A stretch of 64,000 bases of DNA from Streptomyces hygroscopicus (GCA_002021875.1 CP018627.1:5394001-5458000); one strand, 5' to 3'; positions 44,471-53,385 are shown, counted from the first letter of the stretch. Notes: a model not told the origin generated them from the sequence alone. Numbers and translations: made by a program.

Positions 44471-45628
44471 TCAGCTCTCCTTGGTGGTGGCGGTCGCCGC
44501 CTTCGGCGCCCATTCGGGGTGGTTGCCGTGCATGGCGTCGTAGTACGGGTCACCGGGCACGATCTCGCCCGCGCGCACGGGCTGTCCGGTGAAGGCCGCC
44601 TTGTAGAGCGCGGCGATGAACTCGAGGGTGCGGCGGGCGTCCTGGCCGCTGCCGGGCGGCCGTACGCCGTCGCGCATCGCGTCCAGCAGCCCGGTGAGCT
44701 GGGCCCCGTGCGAGCTGGGCAGATCCGCGGCCGGGGTGCGCCAGCGCTGCTGCCGGGCGGGCTCGTCGCGGACGTGCGGGGCGGGGGTGTAGACCCAGTC
44801 GTCGTTGCGGTGGCCGTAGAGGTGGGTCAGCTCGACGGTGGCGTCCGCGCAGTCGATACGGATCCGGCTGACCTCGTCGGGCGAGAGCACGCTGTTGACG
44901 ACGGTGGCCATGGCGCCGTTGGCGAACCGCACCAGCGCGGTGGACACGTCCTCGCTCTCCACCTCGTGGATCAGCCGTCCGGCCATGCCGCGGATCTCGG
45001 TCCAGTCGCCGAGGAGATGGAGCAGCAGATCCATCTGATGGATGCCGTGGCCCATCGAGGGGCCGCCGCCCTCGGTCTCCCAGCGGCCGCGCCACGGCAC
45101 CGCGTAGTAGGCGGTGTCGCGGTGCCAGGTGGTCTGGCAGTGGGCCACCAGCGGCTGCCCCAGGGCGCCCTCGGCCAGCAGCTCGCGGGCGTGGACGGCG
45201 CCCGAGCCGTAGCGGTGCTGGAAGACCACCGAGGCGTACGGGCCGCCCGCCTCCCGCTCGGCCGCGGCTATCTCGTCGTACTCGGCGAGCGTGAGGCACA
45301 GCGGCTTCTCGCACAGCACCCAGGCGCCGGCCTTCAGCGCGGCCACGGTCTGCTCGCGGTGCAGGGAGGGCGGGGTGCCGATGAGGACCAGGTCGGGTCG
45401 CTCGGCCTCCAGCATGGCCGCCACATCGGGGTAGCCGGTGACGGCGAAGGTGCCGCCGTCGGCCGCCGTGGCGCGGAAGGCGTCGAGTCGGTCGGCGGCC
45501 ACGTCGACGGCGGCGACGAGGTCCACACGGTCGGCGTGATCACGTAGTGCGGTCAAATGGCTGCCGGTGACGATGGCTCCGGTGCCGACCACTGCGGCAC
45601 GGATACGGGCGGTGGCTGCTGCGGCCAT
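44471..45628 (-). CDS. Gfo/Idh/MocA-family oxidoreductase (first gene of the sugar operon)
   Basis: A 385-residue NAD(P)-dependent dehydrogenase. The Rossmann loop is AAVVGTGAIVTGSHLTAL near residue 12, the conserved Lys is in VLCEKPLCLT near residue 109, and the catalytic His region is GGGPSMGHGIHQMDLLLHLL near residue 195. It is the promoter-proximal gene of the long leftward operon and has a LacI-type operator 22 bp upstream of its start. The substrate is unknown; with the second oxidoreductase at 35862 it suggests a pathway through keto-sugars. Confidence 0.88.
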   Translation of the reverse strand: MAAAATARIRAAVVGTGAIVTGSHLTALRDHADRVDLVAAVDVAADRLDAFRATAADGGTFAVTGYPDVAAMLEAERPDLVLIGTPPSLHREQTVAALKAGAWVLCEKPLCLTLAEYDEIAAAEREAGGPYASVVFQHRYGSGAVHARELLAEGALGQPLVAHCQTTWHRDTAYYAVPWRGRWETEGGGPSMGHGIHQMDLLLHLLGDWTEIRGMAGRLIHEVESEDVSTALVRFANGAMATVVNSVLSPDEVSRIRIDCADATVELTHLYGHRNDDWVYTPAPHVRDEPARQQRWRTPAADLPSSHGAQLTGLLDAMRDGVRPPGSGQDARRTLEFIAALYKAAFTGQPVRAGEIVPGDPYYDAMHGNHPEWAPKAATATTKES

Positions 45629-45649
45629 GGGCTGAGGCTCCTCGCCGGG

Positions 45650-45663
45650 GGTAAGCGCTTGCT
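45650..45663. promoter_or_regulatory. LacI-type operator of the sugar operon
   Basis: GGTAAGCGCTTGCT at 45650-45663 shares GTAAGCGCTT with the site at 37051 and lies between the operon start (45628) and the divergent lacI gene (45812). Confidence 0.75.
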
Positions 45664-45811
45664 GGAGAGGACCCTAGGCATGGTCCGGATGACAGGACAA
45701 GCCCCTGGACGGCAGAATCGCGCCGCTCATGGAGTGAGAGCATGGGGGCGCCGACAAGTGCGCGCGGTGTCCCAGAAGGTGACCACCGGGTGACCATCCA
45801 ACGGAGGAAAC

Positions 45812-46870
45812 ATGGCAGTGACCCTGGCCGATGTGGCGGCACGTGCTCGGGTCTCGGCGGCCACCGTGTCGCGCGTCCTGAGCGGCAACTACCCCGTGGC
45901 GGAGTCGACCCGGACCCGGGTGCTGCGCGCCGTCGATGAGCTGGAGTACGTGGTCAACGGCCCGGCAAGCGCTCTCGCCGCCGCCACCTCCGATCTGGTC
46001 GGGGTGCTCGTCAATGACATCGCGGACCCCTTCTTCGGAATCATGGCGGGCGCCGTACAGGCCGAGATGGGCGCACCGGCGGGCGAACCGGGCCGGGGCG
46101 GCGAGAAGCTCGCGGTCATCTGCAACACCGGTGGTTCGCCCGAGCGCGAGCTGAACTACCTCACCCTGCTGCAGCGGCAGCGCGCCGCCGCCGTCGTGCT
46201 CACCGGCGGCGCGGTCGAGCACCCCGACCACGCCGCCGCCGTGGCCACCAAGGCGTCCCGGCTGGCCGCGTCCGGCACCCGGGTGGTGCTGTGCGGGCGC
46301 CCGCCGATCGCGGACGCGACCACCCTCACCTTCGACAACCGCGGCGGCGCCCGCCGCCTCACCGAACATCTGCTGACCCTCGGCCACCGCCGCATCGGCT
46401 ATGTGGCGGGCCCCGCCGAGCGCACCACGACCCGCCACCGGCTGGAGGGCCACCGGGCGGCGCTCGGCGCCGCCGAAGTGAACAGTCTCGACGCCGACCT
46501 GGAGCGGCTGACCGTGCACGGCCTGTACGACCGCGCCTCCGGCTATGACGCGACCCTCGAACTGCTGCGCCGCGACCGGGGGTTGACGGCCATAGTCGCC
46601 GCCAACGACACCATCGCGCTCGGCGTCTGCGCCGCCCTGCGCGACCAGGGCCTGCGGATCCCCGAGGACGTCTCGGTCGCGGGCTTCGACGACCTTCCGT
46701 TCAGCGCGGACGCGGTCCCCGCCCTCACGACGATGCGGCTGCCCCTGCACGAGGCGGGCGCGCGGGCCGGACGCCTGGCCCTGGGCCGCGAGCCGCAGCC
46801 GCCGGGCGGGGTGGCGATGGTCCGCGCCGAACTGATGGCTCGCGCCTCGACGGCCCCGCCGCGCGGCTGA
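45812..46870 (+). CDS. LacI-family regulator of the sugar locus
   Basis: A 352-residue LacI protein. The HTH and hinge are VTLADVAARARVSAATVSRVL and VVNGPASALAAATSDLVGVL; the ligand domain has LVGVLVNDIADPFFGIMAG and AIVAANDTIALGVCAALRDQG. GGAGGAAAC precedes the ATG. It is divergent from the eleven-gene sugar operon, and the GTAAGCGCTT sites at 45650 and 37051 are its likely operators. The inducer is presumably an intermediate of that pathway. Confidence 0.9.
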   Translation: MAVTLADVAARARVSAATVSRVLSGNYPVAESTRTRVLRAVDELEYVVNGPASALAAATSDLVGVLVNDIADPFFGIMAGAVQAEMGAPAGEPGRGGEKLAVICNTGGSPERELNYLTLLQRQRAAAVVLTGGAVEHPDHAAAVATKASRLAASGTRVVLCGRPPIADATTLTFDNRGGARRLTEHLLTLGHRRIGYVAGPAERTTTRHRLEGHRAALGAAEVNSLDADLERLTVHGLYDRASGYDATLELLRRDRGLTAIVAANDTIALGVCAALRDQGLRIPEDVSVAGFDDLPFSADAVPALTTMRLPLHEAGARAGRLALGREPQPPGGVAMVRAELMARASTAPPRG

Positions 46871-46916
46871 ACGCTACTGCGGAGCTGAACCCTGGGTGGG
46901 GCCCCGCCCACCCCGT

Positions 46917-47228
46917 CTATGCGCCGGTCCGCTGGCGAGGCGCGCGGATCACCGGGCGGTCGCCGTCCGGCGGGGCGGGGCGCTGTGCGGCGCGGGCCGC
47001 CTCGCATGCGGCGCGGGCCGACTCGCACGAGGGGGCACAGACGTATAGCTGGTACGTCTCGGTGACGCTGCCGTAGTCCACCTCCACCGTGCAGATCGGC
47101 CGGTCCGCGTAGAGGCGTGCCGCGCACAGGGCACAGTTCCAGCCCTGGAGCTGGCCGAAGACCCACTTCCTGCCCGGGGTCCGCAGCTCCGCTATCCGCT
47201 CCCGATCGGTGCGCTCGTCCTCCGTCAC
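46917..47228 (-). CDS. Small Cys-rich hypothetical protein
   Basis: A 103-residue protein starting TEDERTDRERIAELRTPGRK after a GTG. Cysteines in NCALCAARLY, RPICTVEV, YVCAPSCESARAACEAARA suggest a zinc ribbon. I do not recognise it further. The GTG overlaps the stop of the preceding gene (GTGA), so both belong to one unit behind the XRE regulator gene. Confidence 0.7.
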   Translation of the reverse strand: MTEDERTDRERIAELRTPGRKWVFGQLQGWNCALCAARLYADRPICTVEVDYGSVTETYQLYVCAPSCESARAACEAARAAQRPAPPDGDRPVIRAPRQRTGA

Positions 47229-47815
47229 CGGGTGTGCCCCCGTTCGCGGGCGCGGCGCATGGCGGCGGCCTCGGCGACCGGGTCGCGCCGGTAGGCATGG
47301 GCGTGGGGAGGGCAGGCGTACACCGTGCGGCCGGGTCCGCTGCCGCCGTGCTGGACATCGACGACGACCGGCTCGTCGGTGGGCAGCTCGCAGCGATAGC
47401 AGGTCTGGCGCCCCTGCGGGACCGGGCCGTATTCGATGCGGTCGGCCTCGGCCAGCGCTCCCCACAGCTTCCAGGCGTCGGTCAGGTAGTGATCGACCGA
47501 GAGCGGCAGGCGCCAGTGGGTGCCGGGCGGCGTGGTCCAGGAGTCGGGCGGCACGCCGAGGTAGGTGCACTCGTCCGTCAGCTCGGTGAGAACCCGGACC
47601 TGCCGCAGATGCCAGCTCGTGGCGGAGCCCACCGCGACGAGCCAGTACAGGGTGCCGTACTTGTCCTGGATGACGGCGCCGTTCTCGTCGCCGAGGAGCT
47701 TCAGGGCACGTTCCCCGACGGTCGACGCGGCCCGTACGGCATCCCACCACTTGCCTGCGGGTAACGCCTGGACATCCGTGGCGGGCGGCGGTGTCCACAA
47801 GGCTCTGGTGGTCAT
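47225..47815 (-). CDS. Hypothetical protein with C-terminal Cys/His-rich segment
   Basis: A 196-residue protein. The N-terminal part (ALPAGKWWDAVRAASTVGER, GTLYWLVAVGSATSW) is globular and unfamiliar. The end has TCYRCELPTDEP and TVYACPPHAHAYRRDP, a possible metal site. ATGGAGCCGACC before the ATG at 47815 supplies a ribosome site, favouring it over the codon at 47827. It is the first gene of a two-gene unit downstream of an XRE regulator, with a palindrome at 47876 in its upstream region. Confidence 0.7.
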   Translation of the reverse strand: MTTRALWTPPPATDVQALPAGKWWDAVRAASTVGERALKLLGDENGAVIQDKYGTLYWLVAVGSATSWHLRQVRVLTELTDECTYLGVPPDSWTTPPGTHWRLPLSVDHYLTDAWKLWGALAEADRIEYGPVPQGRQTCYRCELPTDEPVVVDVQHGGSGPGRTVYACPPHAHAYRRDPVAEAAAMRRARERGHTR

Positions 47816-47875
47816 GGTCGGCTCCATGTACGGACGGTGTGCTGACCGTCACATGGTGGCCACCCGCAAGCACCC

Positions 47876-47900
47876 GTGCGTTGCCCAACTGGCAACGCAC
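47876..47900. promoter_or_regulatory. Palindrome between the XRE gene and the two Cys-rich genes
   Basis: GTGCGTTGCC (47876-47885) and GGCAACGCAC (47891-47900) form a perfect 10-bp inverted repeat with a 5-base centre. It resembles operators of Streptomyces XRE regulators, but as a hairpin it could also terminate the XRE transcript. Confidence 0.6.
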
Positions 47901-47928
47901 AGGCGGTTGACCAACTACAGAGCGTGCG

Positions 47929-49131
47929 CTACACGCCGCACCACTCCGCGTACTCCCTGAGCGGCTCATCCGCACGCTGTCGCGCCCGCAACAGCGTCGC
48001 CACCGTCTCGTGCACCGAATGGTGATAGCGCGTCAACTGGGGCGAGTTCTCACGAGCGGACCGCAACGAACTCAACGCATCACCGTGTTGTGCTGTCCAC
48101 GCCTCGGCGCGGGCCCGGTCGATCCAGTAGTGCGCCGCCCGCGTCGGCGGATAGTCGTCCGGGAGTCGCACCTGGAGGGCGTGCTCAAGCGCTTCCGCGT
48201 GCTCGTCCCGATCACCGGCCGCCGCGATCTGGTGCAGCCGAACATTCAGCGGGCCGAACGCCAGGGCGTAATGCCGCGTCTCCCCTATCCGCTCCGCCAG
48301 TTCGGCGGCCTCCCCGAGCCAATCGTCGGCCGCCGCATCGTCACCGTCGCGCGCCGAAAGGACGGCGGCTCGGAGCTGGAGCGTGCCCCGCACCGCTCGG
48401 GTGGCGCGATCGCCATCGTCGTCCAAGTCCCGCAGCGCGTGCCGCATCAACGAGACGCCACGGTCCAGACGGGAGTTGTCCGCCGCCATCTGCGCCCGCT
48501 CGTATCGCTCGATCGCGACCTGCCGCGGGTCACCGGACTGCGGCGCGGCGACCGCCATGCGGGACAGCGCCAGACGGGCCAGATCCATGTAGCCGAGGCG
48601 GTACGCGACGATCGCTGCCGTCCGCGAGACTTCCGCTTGTAGATCATGGGCCCGCTCACGGTGTTGGCCCGATGATCCGTGCAGCTGGGTGGTGACCGCG
48701 ACTTCGCTGATCAGGCCCGGTAGGCGTGCGGCGATATCCAGGAACTCGGCCTTCACCCGGAGCCGTACGATCCGCTCGATCTCGGCTTCCAACGCATCAA
48801 GCGGGCGGGGAGGTGGGGCGTCGTCAGGCGGGATGTCCCAGTCATCGAACGAGGTGCTGATGGGAGTGAGCAGGGCGTCCAGCTGATCTTTCTGGAGAGC
48901 CTGGATGTAAGGCTGCCCCCGCAAGACGGAGACGCCGACGCCGAGGGCACGGGCGACGGACGCGATGACGGGTTCGCTGGGGTATCGCTCGCCGTTCTCG
49001 ATGCGGCAGAGCTGACTCGTGGATACGTGGGCGCGACGGCCGAGTTCAGAGAGGGAGTAGTCGCGGATGAGGCGGAACTCGCGGATGCGAGCGCCAATGC
49101 TTTCCGTAGACGTGTCGGGGTTGCCGGGCAT
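47929..49131 (-). CDS. XRE-family regulator with C-terminal TPR-like domain
   Basis: A 400-residue protein. The N-terminal HTH is IGARIREFRLIRDYSLSELG then RRAHVSTSQLCRIENGERYP (residues ~12-50). The rest is helical with TPR-like repeats (RTAAIVAYRLGYMDLARLAL, LGEAAELAERIGETRHYALA), typical of Streptomyces regulators that sense peptides or small ligands. It is preceded by an 8-bp inverted repeat at 49140-49165 that may be its own operator, and followed by two Cys-rich genes in the same direction. Confidence 0.88.
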   Translation of the reverse strand: MPGNPDTSTESIGARIREFRLIRDYSLSELGRRAHVSTSQLCRIENGERYPSEPVIASVARALGVGVSVLRGQPYIQALQKDQLDALLTPISTSFDDWDIPPDDAPPPRPLDALEAEIERIVRLRVKAEFLDIAARLPGLISEVAVTTQLHGSSGQHRERAHDLQAEVSRTAAIVAYRLGYMDLARLALSRMAVAAPQSGDPRQVAIERYERAQMAADNSRLDRGVSLMRHALRDLDDDGDRATRAVRGTLQLRAAVLSARDGDDAAADDWLGEAAELAERIGETRHYALAFGPLNVRLHQIAAAGDRDEHAEALEHALQVRLPDDYPPTRAAHYWIDRARAEAWTAQHGDALSSLRSARENSPQLTRYHHSVHETVATLLRARQRADEPLREYAEWCGV

Positions 49132-49139
49132 AGTGACTC

Positions 49140-49165
49140 CCGTTCTGTGCTGACACTCAGAACGG
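49140..49165. promoter_or_regulatory. Inverted repeat just upstream of the XRE gene
   Basis: CCGTTCTG (49140-49147) and CAGAACGG (49158-49165) flank 10 bases, 9 bp upstream of the XRE start. Candidate autoregulatory operator; different in sequence from the palindrome at 47876. Confidence 0.5.
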
Positions 49166-49352
49166 TACCGGCGGTCGGCTCCGCAGGTACGGGTGATCGG
49201 CCCCCATTTCGGTGAGGGCCGCCGCGCTTCCTTGACACGGCGAAACGCCGAACATCTACCTCCCCGGGAGGGGACCCCCTCTTCCCAAACACTTGATCTG
49301 GCGCAACTATAAGGTCAAGCAAAATCGACACAGGCGTACGGAGGGGTGCCGG

Positions 49353-50294
49353 ATGGGCCCGCGCGACAATCTCGATCTGGCCGTGGACGAAGTCCGCGAC
49401 TTCAACCGGATGTACACCCGCCTGATCGGCGTCCTCGACTACCCCGGGCAGCTCAACACCCCGTACTCGCTGGGCGAGGCCCGCATCCTCTACGAGCTGG
49501 CGCGGCGGGAGCGCACCCACGTCTCGGCCCTCCGGGAGCACCTCGGCGTCACCGCCGCGCATCTGAGCCGGACGCTGAGCCGGTTCGAGGAGCGGGGGCT
49601 GGTGACGCGCGAGCGCCACTACCGCGACGCCCGCTTCCAGGAGGTACTGCTCACCGCCGAGGGCCGGGCGGCGGCGGAGGATCTGGACCGGCGGTCGCGG
49701 GAGGCGGTGACCGGGCTGCTGGCCAAGGTCCCCTGGAACGAGCTGGGGCGGCTGCGGGAGGCGCTGGCGACCGCGCGGCACACGCTCACCGGTCCGGCCG
49801 ACCCCGAGTTGCGGCTGCGCGGGCTGGAACCGGGCGACCTGGGCTGGATCGTGCAGCGCCACGGCGCCGTGTACGCCCGGGAGTTCGGGTGGAACGCCGA
49901 GTTCGAGGCCCTGGTGGCCCGGATCGTCGGGGAGTTCGGCGCGGGCCACGACCCGGCCCGCGAGCGGGCGTGGATCGCGGAACTCGACGGCCGCCCCGTC
50001 GGGTCGGTGATGTGCGTCCGGGACGAGCAGCCCGATACGGCCCGGCTGCGACTGCTGCTCGTCGAACCGGAGGCGCGGGGGCGGCGGCTCGGCGAGCGGC
50101 TGGTCGGCACGTGTATCGACTTCGCACGCGAGGCGGGCTACCGCGATCTTGTGCTGTGGACCAATGACGTCCTGACCTCCGCCCGCCGGATCTACGAGGG
50201 GGCCGGGTTCGAGCTGATCGCCGAGAAGCCGCACCGCGGCTACGGCTCGCCCCTGATCGGCCAGGACTGGCGGCTCACGCTCCAGGGCCCCTGA
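49353..50294 (+). CDS. MarR-GNAT fusion (regulator plus N-acetyltransferase)
   Basis: A 313-residue two-domain protein. Residues ~5-150 are a MarR winged helix (LGEARILYELARRERTHVSA, HLSRTLSRFEERGLVTRERH). Residues ~155-313 are a GNAT acetyltransferase with the acetyl-CoA loop EPEARGRRLGERLVGTCIDF and the C-terminal LVLWTNDVLTSARRIYEGAG. The architecture is common in actinobacteria; the acetyl acceptor is unknown. GGAGGGG lies 6 bases before the ATG at 49353. CTTGA/TCAAG at 49292-49319 may be an operator. Confidence 0.9.
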   Translation: MGPRDNLDLAVDEVRDFNRMYTRLIGVLDYPGQLNTPYSLGEARILYELARRERTHVSALREHLGVTAAHLSRTLSRFEERGLVTRERHYRDARFQEVLLTAEGRAAAEDLDRRSREAVTGLLAKVPWNELGRLREALATARHTLTGPADPELRLRGLEPGDLGWIVQRHGAVYAREFGWNAEFEALVARIVGEFGAGHDPARERAWIAELDGRPVGSVMCVRDEQPDTARLRLLLVEPEARGRRLGERLVGTCIDFAREAGYRDLVLWTNDVLTSARRIYEGAGFELIAEKPHRGYGSPLIGQDWRLTLQGP

Positions 50295-50390
50295 CAAGCC
50301 GGGGCCGCTGTCCGCACCGCGGCCGTCCCCACAGATCTGCCCCTCGCCGCCGCCACACGCGCACGCCGCAGCGAGGGGTCGCGCCTCGGG

Positions 50391-51260
50391 TTACAGCAGG
50401 CGTGCGAGAGGCAGCGCCGCGATGTCGGGAGCGGGCCGGGAGACATACAGGTCGGTGTGGTAGAAGCCGTCCGCTTCCTTGCCCGCCGCGTGCAGTCCGT
50501 TCACAGCCAGGGCGTCGAACGCCGCGTACCGTTCGGCGCTGTCGGCGAAGCGGCGCTGCCGGAAGGTACGGGTGGGCAGCTTCTCCGTCACCAGGCCCGA
50601 GCGGGCGAGCAGATCGGCGATCGGCCGGTAGGGCACGGTGCGCAGCACGAACGCCGCGACCCACGGCGGGGTCGGCATGGAGTCGAGAAGCCTGGTGAAG
50701 GTCCGGGTGAAGACGTAGCCGACGCCGCCTGTGACGGTGATGAGGTCCGTGCCCGCCAGTGTGCGGCGCAGGGCGGGGCTCGGTTCGGTGACTTCGAGGT
50801 TCTCCGCGAAGGCGTGGTCGAGCAGGCCGACGGCGCGGGCGTATCCGACGGCCCGGGCCGCCGAGTCGATGCCTGTCGCCGTCGCGGCTTCCGGGCGGCG
50901 GCGCGCCGCGAAGAAGGTCCGGTCCTCGGCCGCGAGGTGCCGGGTCGGCAGGGCGGAGAGGCGGTGGGAGGTGTAGCGGGTGGACAGGTCCGCCAGAGTG
51001 ACCCGGTAGTTGAGGAGAGCTGTGTTGATCCCGTAGGAACAGCACAGATCCACCACGTTCAATGGCGTCCGGTCGGGGTGCAGGCAGCGCAGGGCATGGG
51101 CCAGCGCCCGGAAGACGGCCTGGCCATGGTGGGGTATCTGGTACTCGAGGGGTCCCAGGGTCGCGAAGTACGGGCGTGGGTCGGGACAGTCGTAGATGTC
51201 GTTGAAGTTCGCTTTGCCCCAGTCGTCATTCGCGGTGGTGTTACTCACTCCTGCCGCCAT
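50391..51260 (-). CDS. SAM-dependent methyltransferase-like protein
   Basis: A 289-residue protein. Its best landmark is a class I motif I-like segment NVVDLCCSYGINTALLNYRV near residue 67, with DLITVTGGVGYVFTRTFTRL later. The N-terminus (DDWGKANFNDIYDCPDPRPY) and C-terminus (DGFYHTDLYVSRPAPDIAAL) are conserved-looking but unassigned. AGGAG lies 7 bases before the ATG at 51260; a longer frame to 51350 is less likely. The acceptor is unknown. Convergent with the MarR-GNAT gene. Confidence 0.7.
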   Translation of the reverse strand: MAAGVSNTTANDDWGKANFNDIYDCPDPRPYFATLGPLEYQIPHHGQAVFRALAHALRCLHPDRTPLNVVDLCCSYGINTALLNYRVTLADLSTRYTSHRLSALPTRHLAAEDRTFFAARRRPEAATATGIDSAARAVGYARAVGLLDHAFAENLEVTEPSPALRRTLAGTDLITVTGGVGYVFTRTFTRLLDSMPTPPWVAAFVLRTVPYRPIADLLARSGLVTEKLPTRTFRQRRFADSAERYAAFDALAVNGLHAAGKEADGFYHTDLYVSRPAPDIAALPLARLL

Positions 51261-51407
51261 GAGCGGTCTCCTGACCTGCGCTGACCGGGGGAAGGACCCG
51301 ATGACCGCAGGGATAGGGCCGGCGCCTGTGCGCTCGGCGGGCCGCGCCACGGCCCCACTCTCCCCTCTCCGGCACCCGGCGGCAGCCTGAAGGGGCCGAT
51401 AGGGTGA

Positions 51408-51420
51408 TTACGGTACGTAA
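51408..51420. promoter_or_regulatory. TTACGgtaCGTAA palindrome upstream of the ECF sigma gene
   Basis: TTACG-GTA-CGTAA lies 76 bp upstream of the sigma start. A near copy, TTACCGTACGTAAC, is at 63464-63477. Possible operator for an unknown regulator. Confidence 0.35.
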
Positions 51421-51495
51421 CCGGCACACGATTGACCGAGTTATGGTGTGACGCAGATCACTGCAGCGTGGATCGCGCGGTGGACAGGGAGCGGT

Positions 51496-52032
51496 ATGGA
51501 GACTTCACTGCGCACCCGCGTGCGAGCCGGAGATCCGGATGCCTTCGGGCAGCTCTTCGACGAGTGCGCCTCGGTGGTCTACCGGCCCGCCGTCCGGCTG
51601 ACCGGCGACTGGGGCATGGCCGACGACATCGTGTCGCTCACCTTCCTGGAGGCATGGCGGCTGCGCGAGCGGCTGCTTCCGGGGGACGGCAGCCTCCGCC
51701 CGTGGCTGCTGGGGATCGCGACGAACGTCACGCGCAACACCACGCGGGCGCCGCGAAGACACCAGGCCGCGCTCGCCGAACTCCCACCGCCGGACCCCGT
51801 TCCGGACTTCGCCGACGAGGTGACCCGGCGCCTGGCCGACACCGAGGAGCCGGCCGCCGCGCAGAAGGCGTTGCGCACGATGCGCCGAGGGGAGCGCGAG
51901 GTGTTCACGCTCCGTGCGTGGGAGGGCCTGGACGCCGCCACGGTGGCCGAGGCCCTGGGCGTGGCCACCGGCACCGTACAGGGCCCGGCTCTCGCGTGCG
52001 AGAAAGATCCTGGCCGCCCGTCAAGCCGCTGA
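51496..52032 (+). CDS. ECF sigma factor, probably frameshifted near the 3' end
   Basis: A 178-residue group 4 sigma factor with region 2 DPDAFGQLFDECASVVYRPA and region 4 LRTMRRGEREVFTLRAWEGL, DAATVAEALGVATGTVQ. After GTV the family continues with an RSRLSRARKxL-type helix; here the frame reads QGPALACEKDPGRPSSR and stops. Another frame from 51986 reads RLSRARKILAARQAAEG and ends at 52060, so one extra base (or two missing) near 51979-51985 has broken the recognition helix end. AGGGAG precedes the ATG at 51496. Recent pseudogene, sequencing error or altered sigma factor. Confidence 0.75.
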   Translation: METSLRTRVRAGDPDAFGQLFDECASVVYRPAVRLTGDWGMADDIVSLTFLEAWRLRERLLPGDGSLRPWLLGIATNVTRNTTRAPRRHQAALAELPPPDPVPDFADEVTRRLADTEEPAAAQKALRTMRRGEREVFTLRAWEGLDAATVAEALGVATGTVQGPALACEKDPGRPSSR

Positions 52033-52230
52033 AGGGCGTCCGCCCGGCGGGCGCCCTTAACGGTCGCACAGGTGACGAGGCGTCACCTCGACCGGAAATC
52101 CGCTCGCGCGGACGGGCCCCGTACGGGAAGGATCGGCGCATACGCAGGCCCGTACAGCACGCGGACACGGCACGGGGAACGTCCACACGACGCACCCGTA
52201 CAGTGCGTCGGAACGGCACAAGAGCAAAGG

Positions 52231-53385
52231 GTGTACCCCCTGAGTACCCAGCAGGTCATCGAGTGGACCGAGGACGGCCGGACCCGGACCGCCCACTGGC
52301 GCTCCGAGAACGGCACGCCGCCGCCCCGGCGGATCGAGGTGGCGGACGACCGGATGCGCGCCGGCACCGCCCACCGCCTCGCCTGTGAGGGCACCGCGCT
52401 GCTGTGGCGCGGCGACTACCAGGGCGCCCGCCAGCTACTGACGGCGCTGGCGCGCCGGATCGACCGCGGACCGCGCCGGGCCAAGGAGCGGCGGGCCCCG
52501 GCCGCGTCACCGGCCGAAGCGTTTCACCGGCACCGCCAGGCCCAGTCCCGCCGGGCCCGGCTGCTGGGGATGCTGCTGGTGCCACTGGACCCGGACTTCG
52601 GCATTCCGCTGCGCCGGGCGCCGGACGTACGGCAGGCGTGCGCCGAGGCGTACGGCCCGGCGAGCGGGCACCCGTCGGTGACCTCGCTGCCGGAGCTACT
52701 CGGGCTGATCGGCGCGCATCAGTGGCGCCGTAAGGGCGTCAAGGTGCCGGCGCTGGGCGGGGACCGCGTCCATCCGCACTACGGGGTCTTCTCGCCGGTG
52801 CGCGGCGAGTACGTCGACCTGGTGGCCGAGGCCCCGCTGCCCACGCATGAGCTGGCCTTCGACATCGGCACCGGAACCGGCGTCCTGGCCGCCGTCCTCG
52901 CCCGGCGCGGCATCCAGCGGGTGGTGGCCACCGACCAGGACGCGCGGGCGCTGGGATGCGCCCGCGAGAACGCGGCCCGCCTGGGCCTGACCGACCGGGT
53001 CGAGGTGGTCGAGGCCGACCTCTACCCGCCGGGCCGCGCCCCGCTGGTCGTCTGCAACCCGCCGTGGGTCCCGGCCCGGCCCTCCTCACCGCTCGAATAC
53101 GCGGTCTACGACCCGTCCAGCCGTATGCTGCGCGGCTTCCTGAACGGGCTGGCCGAGCATCTGACCCCCGGCGGCGAGGGCTGGCTGATCCTCTCCGACC
53201 TCGCCGAACACCTCGGCCTGCGGCCACGCGCCGAACTCCTGGCCGCCTTCGCCACGGCGGGCCTGACGGTCACGGACCGCCTGGACATCCGCCCCACCCA
53301 CCCCCGCGCCGTCGACCCCACCGACCCCCTCCACACGGCCCGCGCGGCGGAGGTCACATCGCTGTGGCGCCTGAAGGCGGACTGA
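52231..53385 (+). CDS. Class I methyltransferase with NPPW motif (HemK/N6-MTase-like)
   Basis: About 384 residues. The methyltransferase domain has motif I ELAFDIGTGTGVLAAVLARR near residue 210, VVATDQDARALGCARENAAR, and motif IV LVVCNPPWVPARP, the N/D-PP-Y/W signature of enzymes acting on amide or exocyclic nitrogens. The first 150 residues (VIEWTEDGRTRTAHWRSENG, GTALLWRGDYQGARQLLTAL) are a separate, unassigned domain. The GTG at 52231 is a tentative start with a weak ribosome site; the frame stays open back to 52072. The target (protein Gln, rRNA or other) is unknown. Confidence 0.75.
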   Translation: MYPLSTQQVIEWTEDGRTRTAHWRSENGTPPPRRIEVADDRMRAGTAHRLACEGTALLWRGDYQGARQLLTALARRIDRGPRRAKERRAPAASPAEAFHRHRQAQSRRARLLGMLLVPLDPDFGIPLRRAPDVRQACAEAYGPASGHPSVTSLPELLGLIGAHQWRRKGVKVPALGGDRVHPHYGVFSPVRGEYVDLVAEAPLPTHELAFDIGTGTGVLAAVLARRGIQRVVATDQDARALGCARENAARLGLTDRVEVVEADLYPPGRAPLVVCNPPWVPARPSSPLEYAVYDPSSRMLRGFLNGLAEHLTPGGEGWLILSDLAEHLGLRPRAELLAAFATAGLTVTDRLDIRPTHPRAVDPTDPLHTARAAEVTSLWRLKAD

